From NCBI GenBank assembly GCA_015493615.1, contig WGCV01000035.1, positions 1 through 64,000 on the forward strand: DNA of 64,000 bases, read 5' to 3'. This DNA comes from Melioribacteraceae bacterium. GTDB taxonomy: Bacteria > Bacteroidota > Ignavibacteria > Ignavibacteriales > Melioribacteraceae. The notes under the pieces are model-generated. The model saw only the letters and a program-made list of their open reading frames with translations. It was not told the DNA's origin and did not search any database. The first letter of the stretch is position 1. Each line of letters begins with the position of its first letter. Shown here piece by piece: positions 47,304 through 55,791 of the stretch. A program made the translations under genes and the position numbers.

Positions 47304-48803
47304 CTACTTTTCCGTTAAATATTCCGTAATTAATCTTACTCCGAAACCTGTTGCGTATTTTTTTGTGTAAGACGATAAATCATTTTTCAAAGCGGGTCCG
47401 GCAATATCAAGATGCGCCCAATTTTTCTTCATTTCATCGGAAAGGAAAAATTTAAGGAATTCCGCCGCAGTGATTGAGCCTGCCCATCTTCCTTTTGAAA
47501 TATTTGAAATATCTGCCAAATCGCTTTTAAGCAAATCCTCATATTCCTTAGGCATAGGAAGACGCCAAACTTTTTCATAAGTTTTTTCACCGGCAGAATA
47601 AATTGTTCCGGCGAGTTCTTCATTATCGGTAAACAGTCCGGCAATCGATTCGCCTAACGCGACCAAACACGCGCCGGTAAGCGTAGCGAAATCAATAATT
47701 TTATTCGGCTTCAGCTTTTCGGCAAACTCGAGAGCGTCGGCAAGAATCAGTCTTCCTTCGGCGTCGGTATTGCCGACCTCGATTGTTTTACCCGACGCAG
47801 TATGAATGATATCTCCGGGCTTGTATGCGCTTCCAGAAATCACATTTTCCACAACGGGAATAACTCCGAAAAGCTCCTGAGCAAATTTAATTTTTTCTGC
47901 GGCGTAAAATATTCCAACTACTGCTGCGGCGCCCGCCATATCTCCTTTCATTTCAACCATTCCGGAAGTCGGCTTAATCGATAATCCGCCCGCATCATAC
48001 ATTACCCCTTTCCCTACGAGCGCAATTTTATCTTTGGCTTTTCCTTTCGGCTTGTAGTGAAGTTTAACAAGAACAGGCGGATGGACGCTTGCCTGACCTA
48101 CGGAAAGAAGCGCGTTCATATTTTTCTTTTTAAGCGCCGCTTCTGTAAGAACTTCAACCCTAACATCGGTGCCGGCAAAAGCTTTTCTTACGCGCTTTAC
48201 AAACTCCTGCGGATAGAGCGTATTGGCAGGTTCATTTACCAAATCCCTCGAAAAATAAACCGCTTCGGCTATTCCTTGCGCTTTTTTTATTGCATTTTTA
48301 GCGACTGCAATTTTATCGGTTCTCAAAATGCATCTTACTTTTCTTGCTTTTTTCTTTTCAGATTTATATTCGTCGAAAGTGTAGTTGCCTAACAACAGCC
48401 CTTCGGTTACCGACTGAAGAAGATATTCGTGCGAACCGAAAATTGCATTCAGCTTTTTACAGTCGGGAATGTTAACTACCAAATCATCAAAATCATCTTT
48501 AATATTTGAGATAACGGAAGCTGTATCGTTTCTGAAAAAGTCGGTTGTAATCTTATCGTAATCAACTTTCTTCAAAATATATTTTTGCGTCTTATTCTCG
48601 TAAAAGATTACTGAAAAATCGTCATCTTTCCCATCGAGAAATCTCTTGGCGGAAACATTGCTTTTCGGAATATTTAAGTAACTTAAGAATTCATTCGCAT
48701 AAAACTTAAAATCTTTATCTGCGATAAAATAATTAACATAAACTAATGATTTATTCTTGGGTTCATAATTTTTTGCGGCTGTAAAACTGATGTTGTATAT
48801 CAT
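47304..48803 (-). CDS. pepA: Leucyl aminopeptidase (M17 family)
   Basis: A 499-residue cytoplasmic M17 aminopeptidase that trims N-terminal residues from peptides. The C-terminal catalytic domain has the bimetal and catalytic residues: GKGVMYDAGGLSIK (Lys, Asp, Lys), MKGDMAGAAAV (Asp) and NTDAEGRLILADAL (Asp, Glu, Arg). The N-terminal domain is divergent, as is usual. An AGGAGA site is six bases from the ATG. It stands alone between two repeat-containing gaps. Confidence 0.95.
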   Translation of the reverse strand: MIYNISFTAAKNYEPKNKSLVYVNYFIADKDFKFYANEFLSYLNIPKSNVSAKRFLDGKDDDFSVIFYENKTQKYILKKVDYDKITTDFFRNDTASVISNIKDDFDDLVVNIPDCKKLNAIFGSHEYLLQSVTEGLLLGNYTFDEYKSEKKKARKVRCILRTDKIAVAKNAIKKAQGIAEAVYFSRDLVNEPANTLYPQEFVKRVRKAFAGTDVRVEVLTEAALKKKNMNALLSVGQASVHPPVLVKLHYKPKGKAKDKIALVGKGVMYDAGGLSIKPTSGMVEMKGDMAGAAAVVGIFYAAEKIKFAQELFGVIPVVENVISGSAYKPGDIIHTASGKTIEVGNTDAEGRLILADALEFAEKLKPNKIIDFATLTGACLVALGESIAGLFTDNEELAGTIYSAGEKTYEKVWRLPMPKEYEDLLKSDLADISNISKGRWAGSITAAEFLKFFLSDEMKKNWAHLDIAGPALKNDLSSYTKKYATGFGVRLITEYLTEK

Positions 48804-48939
48804 ACGATTTCTCCTAAATGTAGTGAAATTGAATACTCAAAATATTAAAATTGAACCAGTAAACAAAAATCAAGTTAAGATTTCATCGTATTATTTTTCT
48901 ATGTCCAATTTAACTTTTCAGATTAAGAATAATCTGTAG

Positions 48940-49086
48940 AAGGCTTTGCATAACCTAATTTATTTGTCATTCTTCTCCCGCCTTGGCGGGAGAAGAATCT
49001 CAAAACCAGTAATAATACAGGATTAGAGATATTTCGGACGGCTTACACCGTCCTCAATATGACAAATTTAGGTTATGCAAAGGTCT
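48940..49086 (-). repeat. MITE-like repeat M, copy 4 (inverted orientation)
   Basis: Terminal inverted repeats are almost perfect: CTTTGCATAACCTAA (48944-48958) against TTAGGTTATGCAAAG (49068-49082), each followed inward by TTTGTCAT/ATGACAAA. The body is CTTCTCCCGCCTTGGCGGG, AGATATTTCGGACGGC and TGACAAATTT. It is about 147 bases with no coding capacity and fills the pepA-aminotransferase gap. Confidence 0.88.
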
Positions 49087-49242
49087 CCTGTAGTTAATAA
49101 TTTGAATTGTATAAATTTCGTTCAAGTGTTTAAAGAATCCGGATTAAACTTTTAGGTTTTATTTTATTTAATTATCACTTTTTCTAACTATTTTTGGATT
49201 AGATAAAATTTACAGTTAGACAAAAACAATTTGAGGTTGATT

Positions 49243-50448
49243 ATGCAAAAGATAGTTCCGGCAAAAAGAACCGAAGAAATTAAATATGCAGTACGCGACA
49301 TAGTAGTTCTTGCAAATGAAGTTGCAAAATCAGGGAAGGAAATGCTTTATCTGAATATCGGCGATCCCAATCTTTTTGATTTCGCTCCGCCGCGCGAAAT
49401 GATTGAAGCTACCTACAAAGCAATGCTCGAAAACAAAAACGGCTACGCGCCCTCATCCGGTATTCCCGCGGCTCGCGAAGCAATTGAAGCCGAAGCGGAA
49501 AGAAAAGGAATTAAGAACATCCACGATATTTTTGTAACTACAGGAGCAAGCGAAGCAATTGAACTGGCGCTTACCGCATTAGTTAACGAAGGGGATAATG
49601 TTTTAACTCCAACTCCCGGATATCCTCTTTACACCGCAGTCGAGAGCAAACTGCAAAGCGTGGAAAATCCTTACTACCTTGATGAAGCAAACGGCTGGCA
49701 GCCTGATGTGGAAGACATCAAATCAAAAATTAACGAACGCACGAAAGCAATTATCGTTATTAATCCCAACAATCCTACAGGTTCAAACGCAAAAAAGGAA
49801 ACGCTTCTAGAGATAATAAAAATTGCAAAAGAAAATAACATAGTAATTTTTGCCGATGAAATTTACGATAAACTCCTCTTCGACGGAAACGAACACATCT
49901 CACTTGCGTCATTGGACAGCGAAGCTCCCATAATTACATTCGGAGGATTGTCCAAAAATTATGTAGTTCCGGGATTCAGAATCGGTTGGGGAGTTGTCAG
50001 CGGAGATTATAATATCATGAGCGAATATATCGAAGCAATAAACAAAATGCTGCGAGCAAGATTATCCGCAAATCATCCCGAACAGTATGCTATTCCCGCA
50101 GCTCTAAACGGAGATAACGCTCATCTGGTTCCAATGATGGAAAAACTTACAAGACGCAGAGATTTAACCGTGGAAATGCTGAACGCAATCGACGGAATAA
50201 CTTGCGTAAAACCGGAAGGCGCTTTCTACGCTTTCCCGAGTCTTGATATCAAAAACGAAGATTCGCATTTTGTCGCCGAGCTTATAAAAGAAACCGGCGT
50301 AGTTGTTGTCCCCGGAAGCGGTTTCGGACAGGTACCCGGCACAAAACATTTCCGCGTTGTTTTTCTGCCGCAGGAGGAAAAACTGATTAAAGCTTATGAA
50401 AGTATCGGCAAATTTATGGAGAGGTACAAAGATAAGTTTGAGAAATAA
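49243..50448 (+). CDS. Class I/II pyridoxal-phosphate aminotransferase (AlaA/AspC-like)
   Basis: A 401-residue fold-type I aminotransferase. The PLP Lys lies in GGLSKNYVVPGFRIGW; NPNNPTGSN, the FADEIYDKLLF Asp/Tyr pair and the substrate-carboxylate Arg in KHFRVVFL are present. The motif set resembles AlaA (alanine aminotransferase) and related archaeal-type aspartate aminotransferases, so alanine, aspartate or similar is likely. I chose the ATG at 49243, with GAGGTTG upstream, over the TTG at 49231. The following 320 bases hold repeat family R. Confidence 0.9.
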   Translation: MQKIVPAKRTEEIKYAVRDIVVLANEVAKSGKEMLYLNIGDPNLFDFAPPREMIEATYKAMLENKNGYAPSSGIPAAREAIEAEAERKGIKNIHDIFVTTGASEAIELALTALVNEGDNVLTPTPGYPLYTAVESKLQSVENPYYLDEANGWQPDVEDIKSKINERTKAIIVINPNNPTGSNAKKETLLEIIKIAKENNIVIFADEIYDKLLFDGNEHISLASLDSEAPIITFGGLSKNYVVPGFRIGWGVVSGDYNIMSEYIEAINKMLRARLSANHPEQYAIPAALNGDNAHLVPMMEKLTRRRDLTVEMLNAIDGITCVKPEGAFYAFPSLDIKNEDSHFVAELIKETGVVVVPGSGFGQVPGTKHFRVVFLPQEEKLIKAYESIGKFMERYKDKFEK

Positions 50449-50483
50449 CGGAAGTATTGTTTCATTTTTGTCAAATCTGTTGC

Positions 50484-50652
50484 CTCATTGCGAGAAGCGG
50501 AACAAAGCGCTTGCCCCTACCGTTTTTTAGTTAGGGCAATCTCACTATAGAACACTTTATCGCTGAATATTCAGCAACAGCTTAACGGCTGAGGTTTAAT
50601 ACTGGTGAGATTGCCACGCCAATCCCGACAAGCCGGGACTGTCTCGCAATGA
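50484..50652. repeat. Dispersed inverted repeat R, diverged copy
   Basis: CTCATTGCGAGAAGCGGA at the left end, GCAATCTCACTATAGAACA, CGCTGAATATTCAGCAACAG core palindrome, GGTGAGATTGCCACGCC and GTCTCGCAATGACAG at the right end. It occupies the gap between two convergent genes; no other feature is seen in 50449-50768. Confidence 0.75.
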
Positions 50653-50768
50653 CAGTAAGTTTTTTAGATTTCAGCGTCCGCCGCGGCAGCGGAGCGCAGT
50701 CGGAATACGGGGTGTGAAAATTTTGGCGCTTTTTTACGAGAATTAAAATCTTCGAAGATGACGCAACA

Positions 50769-53700
50769 TTAAAGCACGCGCCTTAAGCTTTCGATCATCT
50801 TTTCCCGCATAATCGGCTTGGAAATAAAATCATCAAATCCGGCGCGAATGTAATTATCATGGTCGCCCGGCATAACGTAAGCTGTTGCGGCAATTATCGG
50901 CACATCTCTGTAAGCGGGAATATTTCTTATTTCGTGCAATGCGTCAAGTCCGTTATATTCACCCTGCAGATTAATATCCATCACGATAAAATCAAATTTT
51001 TTCCGTTTAAGAAGCGGAAGCGCATCCTCAAATTTTGCGGCTACTTCAATATCTTTAAGTTCTTTCATTTGCTGTTTGAACAAAATCTGCGAATCGATTT
51101 GATCTTCAAGCAGTAAACAGGAAAGCTCGCTTAAAATAATTTTTTTATCGACTGAAGTTTTATTCCCAGACTCGGGGACTTTATTTACAATGTTTTCCGT
51201 AATCTTTGTTTTCTGTTTTTCCGTAACCTCGGGTGCGGGAGCAAATTCAGGACGCTCGATTTCCACGGCTTTCTCAACTATCGGAACTTCTTTTTTAACA
51301 TCCTCCTTTTTCTCGACGACAGGCGACTTACCCAAATCGATAGCGACAGGAAGCTGAGCGGCAAAACCGACAATTTCGTTTCCCTTTCTTACTTCCGTAA
51401 AAGTTACCTGAAGCAAATGCGCCAGTTTTCTGAAAAGACGAACGGCAAAGCGGGATATTCCGTAGTTCCGACGGATAATATTTTCATCCTCGGTTAAAAA
51501 CTCGTTCATAGCTACAATTAAGCCCTGCGAAATTGTCTTCCGGTCGTCCCTGATAATGATTAGAACTTTTCCGTTTTCCTGTTTTGCGCTGATGTAAACC
51601 TGCCCTTCTTTGGTACCTCTTACGGCAAACTCCCACAACATCGAGATAATTGAAATCACTCTCTCTTTATCGTTTATCAAAGTTATTGAAGATGAGATTT
51701 TTCCGTACTTCAAATTTACGCCGTAAGATTCTGCAACTTTTTTAACTCTTTCTTCGACTTCGTCCAAAATATCAACAATGCTAAACGTTACGGGAGAAAT
51801 TTCAACATTGTTTTCTTCAAGAGCAACATATTCCGAAGCCGCATCCATAAGATTTTTCAGCGCTTTCTGATTTTCCTTAATAATCTCAGCCGATTCCAAC
51901 TGTTCGGGAGTGGGATTTTCAATGCTCTCGGCTAATTCCTGAGAAAACCCGATTATCACGTTTATCGGAGTAAGCAGCTCGTGAAAAAGATGACCGAGAA
52001 AAGCGGCGTCAATTCCCGAAACTCCTTCGGAGGAAGTAACCGGAGCCGCAACTCCCGAGCGAAACGATTGCTCAGCCGCTTCGGGCGCAACTTCAGGTTT
52101 AATAAAAATCGAATATGAAATAACCTCGTTGAAAAAATCCGAAATCGGCAGAAAATGCGCCTGCGCCGAAAATATTTTGCCGTTCTTGTTTTTGAAAGAA
52201 ACATCTAAAGTTGTTTCCTCGTTTTTCTTATTGATAAAAATTGTCTTATTGATTTTCCCTCTGTCCTGATCTGTAATCAGTGTAACAAAGGAATCTCCCG
52301 AAACTTCTTTTTCCGAAAAAGAAAACAATTCGGTAAATGCCGGATTTACTTTTAAGATAAATCCTTCCGCGTCTGTTTCAACAAAAGCTTCGGCGGCTAA
52401 CTTTGAGAAAACCCGAAACTCTTTAAGTTCTTTTTCAAGTTCGAGCGACTTGGAAGAATCGTCAAGGTAAGTTAACACCGCATCTTTCCCGTCATAATTA
52501 ATCTTAACCTTACTCATCCGGACGATTAGCACCGTTCCATCTTTTCTTTTATTTTTGACGGGCTTGCCCCATCCTGTTTCATTTTCATCTTCGCTTGATT
52601 CAAGCAAGGTTTGAATATTTTCCGGAGAATAAAGGTCGGTTAAATCCAAAGAGAGAAAACTTTTGCGGTCGTAACCGTAAAGGGACAAAGCGGCGTCGTT
52701 GACCGCCAAAAACATTAAATTTTCAGAATCATAAATAAAAATAGGCTGCGGGCTTGTATTCAATATAATATCGTAAATTTTTTCTTCCATAATTCTTCCA
52801 ATATTTTCTTCGTTCATTCTTACCAGCGTAATAAAACCGCCGGACAAAACATTCTTTCTATTAAAAATTTTTTTAATATATAAATTTAAGTTTTTATAAC
52901 TTGAATCAGCATAAAAATCTCCGAGTTCAAATTCGGTTTCATCATTTTTTTCTTCGGAATAAAGGAACACACTTATTTTTTCTCCCAGCTTTTTCCCGAA
53001 TAAATCGGTTAAGTTTTCTCCCGTTATTTCATTCATCTTCAAACCGAACGCTTCCGCAAAGCCCAAGCTGGATTTTTTAATTTTTCCCGAATAATCAAAA
53101 ATGGCAAACGGAAGATTTAACTTCTCGATTGTCGAATAAATCAGATATTCTTCTCTGTCCGAAATACTCAAAACCCTATCCGGCTGAACAAGCCCGATAG
53201 TCGCTACTACATTTTCATTTGAATCGAAAACCGGAATTTTAATTATATCGTATCCTGAAAGAAGTTCCGAATCGGTTAAGGTTAAATCGTCACGCACAAG
53301 AATTTCTTTGTAACGAACGGCTTGCTCGGTTAATAAAGTCATTACTTCGGCAATCGAGGATAAAAAAGCTTCCTTTTCCGAAAAACCTTCAGCCGCGCCG
53401 ACAGCAAGAAACTCTTTCATGTTTTCATTTGCAAATGTAATTTTCCCCGAGGAATCGGTAATCCAGAATGAAATTTGCTTACCGTGAAGCGCCTTTTTCA
53501 ATCTATTTTTTTCGATTATGGAAAGAGGATATTCATTTTCAATTGTGTAAAGGACGTCAAGGATTTCTTCGTTGGTTACGATTTTCCGGAGGTTATCCGA
53601 AACGATTCTGTATTTGACAGCGGATAAATATTCCGGCTCGTCAACTTCAAACTGTATCAGAAAGTAATTTTCATTTCCCGAGACTAACGGAATCAGTTTA

Positions 53701-53974
53701 CATCCGGCTTCAATCGTTTCGCCCGTATTCGTAACAATCTGAAAAACTCCCGCTTCAGGTTCTCGCTTTGATAAAACAGAATTCCAAAGAACGGTTATTT
53801 TCGGGCTTTTTTTTTTAATAGCGAAATCAAGTTATCTCCGGTTTTTAACGATTCCCGCAAAAAACGGGATAACCGGATATTGAAAAATTGAAGATTTCCC
53901 CCTTCGTTAAGCAAAGCGGTCGGAAACGAGAACTCGTTTACATATTCTTTCAATATTTCTTTTTTAGCAATCAC
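50769..53974 (-). CDS. PAS / histidine-kinase-like / receiver protein, split by a frameshift at A10
   Basis: The natural start is GTG at 53974, overlapping the FN3 gene's stop (GTGA) with the strong coupling typical of this operon. The first 52 codons end at a TAA at 53797 unless the reading frame shifts by -1 (or one extra A is read) in the A10 run at 53807-53816. After that the frame is open to 50769, giving about 1068 residues. Domains: an N-terminal PAS-like region, at least three PAS domains (e.g. FWITDSSGKITFANENM, FIYDSENLMFLAVNDAALSLYGYDR, VETDAEGFILKVNPAFTELFSF), a HisKA-like helix pair (HLFHELLTPINVIIGF), a degenerate HATPase without N, G1 or G2 boxes, and a C-terminal receiver with Asp in VMDINLQ. 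The protein is probably a scaffold or pseudokinase for the exopolysaccharide locus. Confidence 0.8.
53807..53816 (-). other. A10 homopolymer, frameshift or slippage site
   Basis: Minus-strand reading TTA-AAA-AAA-AAA-GCC in the upstream frame; both frames are open here. A -1 slip on A-AAA-AAA, or an RNA with 11 A residues, joins the GTG-initiated N-terminus to the long downstream frame. A sequencing or assembly error in the homopolymer would look the same. Confidence 0.7.
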
Positions 53975-55791
53975 TTTTTACTCGGCACCGTAACTGTTAT
54001 TACATCTGTCCATTCCGAAGCCGAGACGCTGTTGACCGCCCGCATTCTATAATTGTAAGCGGAACCGCGGAAAACATCGTTATCGACAAACTGAGTTGTG
54101 TTGGGCGGAGCAACGCCGACATTTTCGAATGTTCCGCCTCCCGCGAATCTTCTCTGAATTTGGAAATAATCTTCATTGCCCGAATTATCCGACCAGTTTA
54201 GTATTACTCGCGGCGTGTTATCGGCAACTCCGTTAAAGTTTGTCGGAGCCACAAGCGGAGTAACGACTTCGTTACTGAATTCGGAATAAAGATTATTCCG
54301 GAATGAGCGGACTTTGAAAAAATAGGATGAATCCCTGCTAAGTCCGACCACAGTGTAAGTTTCCGTATTTGCCGGTAAAGTTTTCAGCAAGAAATAATCG
54401 CCGCCTTCGCCGTTTTTCTTCCAAACTTCAAATCCGTCTTCATCCCACGAGTCGTCGGTCCAGCTGAGAAGGAAAGCCGTTCCCGGATTAATAGTGGAAA
54501 TCGTTAGCGCTTTCGGAGGCTTGGGAGGAAGAATAGGTACGTAAGCCGTATCGACATTGGAATATGTTGTATATGAACCGTCTCCGGTTTTATATCTAAC
54601 TCTGTAAGCGTATGTTCTTCCCGCTGAATAGGAAGAATCCCAATAAGTTGTTACGTCAGGATCGGTATCGCCTATTTTAGCAAATGGTTCTTCTGAACCG
54701 TAAATTTTTCTTTCTACTTCGCTGCCGTATTCCAAAGTGGAATTATCGCTCCAATGCAGATAAACTTTCCTTTCGCTCATATCAAATGTAGCCACAAGAT
54801 TAGAAGGAGGCGTAATATCTCTCGATCCGGTTGTTACTGTCGTTTCATTAGAATAAGCAAAAGAGGAAGGCAAAATTGCCGCAACGCGATATTGATAAGT
54901 CGTGTTCTTTTCCAATCCTTCGTCAAGATATTCAATCGTATTCGGCGGAAGAACCGTTACCTGTGCATAATCGGTACCTGCGGAGAGATTTTTTCTTTCT
55001 ACAAGATAACCGTTTTCGCGTGTAGAATTATCATTCCAAGTAAGATGAACAACGCTTGCTCCCAAAGCTTCACCACGAAGATTTGTGGGAGCATCTCTTC
55101 CGGTAGGTCCGTTAGTGTTAACTTCATTGCTAAAATGTGATGTTCCTGAATTATTTACTGCGCGAACTTTATAATAATACGTTACAAATTCATTTAATCC
55201 GAAATCAGAATAGCTTGTTTGATCTTTTGCAAGGGTTCTGTAAGGTGCAGAGCCGTAACTTGTGTTATTTCCTACACTTCTCCACAGTTCGTAATTATTT
55301 TCATTAGTAGCATTATCTTTCCACAAAAGAAGCACCGAATTATTTCCGAATGTAGATAAAGTTAAGTTTGTAGGTGTGTTAGGAGCGTTTGAAACAAAAA
55401 TGTTCTTTTGAATATCACTCTGTTTGTATGCTCCGCTTTTACTGTATGCGATAATATAGAACTGAATCATGCTTCCGGCGGCTTCGGGAGCAATATCAAA
55501 ATAGAGTGTATCGTCAGGTAAAAAAACGTGCTCCGTTGAAACGGTATTAATAAAAATCTCAAGATGATCCAATCCCGGACCTCCGAGCGCGTCATCAGCC
55601 GTATAATCAACATAATTTCTGCCGATATAAACCGTATCGCCGGTGGCAGGATAATAAACTTTTACGGAAGGTTTATCGGCGGATGTCGGCGGATTCGAAC
55701 TCGCCTCAACGCATCCTTCCAAATAAAAAAGACTAAGCACAAATGTGGTTAGTAAAAATGACGTAATTATAATATTTTTTATTCTTTTCAT
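53971..55791 (-). CDS. Fibronectin type III repeat lipoprotein
   Basis: A 606-residue envelope lipoprotein: signal peptide with lipobox ending at Cys27 (FYLEGC), a short beta domain with a GDTVYIGRNYVDY segment (~40-130), then five FN3 domains (~135-600; recurring NLTLSTFGNNSVLLLWKDN, NLRGEALGASVVHLTWNDN, YRVRA types). Each repeat carries the LxWxDNSxNExxYxVER core. FN3 arrays in secreted bacterial proteins act as spacers or in carbohydrate and cell contacts. Its ATG overlaps the upstream stop (ATGA), and its own stop overlaps the next GTG, so it is an integral member of the exopolysaccharide operon. Confidence 0.88.
   Translation of the reverse strand: MKRIKNIIITSFLLTTFVLSLFYLEGCVEASSNPPTSADKPSVKVYYPATGDTVYIGRNYVDYTADDALGGPGLDHLEIFINTVSTEHVFLPDDTLYFDIAPEAAGSMIQFYIIAYSKSGAYKQSDIQKNIFVSNAPNTPTNLTLSTFGNNSVLLLWKDNATNENNYELWRSVGNNTSYGSAPYRTLAKDQTSYSDFGLNEFVTYYYKVRAVNNSGTSHFSNEVNTNGPTGRDAPTNLRGEALGASVVHLTWNDNSTRENGYLVERKNLSAGTDYAQVTVLPPNTIEYLDEGLEKNTTYQYRVAAILPSSFAYSNETTVTTGSRDITPPSNLVATFDMSERKVYLHWSDNSTLEYGSEVERKIYGSEEPFAKIGDTDPDVTTYWDSSYSAGRTYAYRVRYKTGDGSYTTYSNVDTAYVPILPPKPPKALTISTINPGTAFLLSWTDDSWDEDGFEVWKKNGEGGDYFLLKTLPANTETYTVVGLSRDSSYFFKVRSFRNNLYSEFSNEVVTPLVAPTNFNGVADNTPRVILNWSDNSGNEDYFQIQRRFAGGGTFENVGVAPPNTTQFVDNDVFRGSAYNYRMRAVNSVSASEWTDVITVTVPSKK

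Noticed and set aside
53790-53820. Plus-strand terminator at CGGGC followed by T10
   Set aside because: No pairing stem precedes the T run; the region is coding on the minus strand in two frames.
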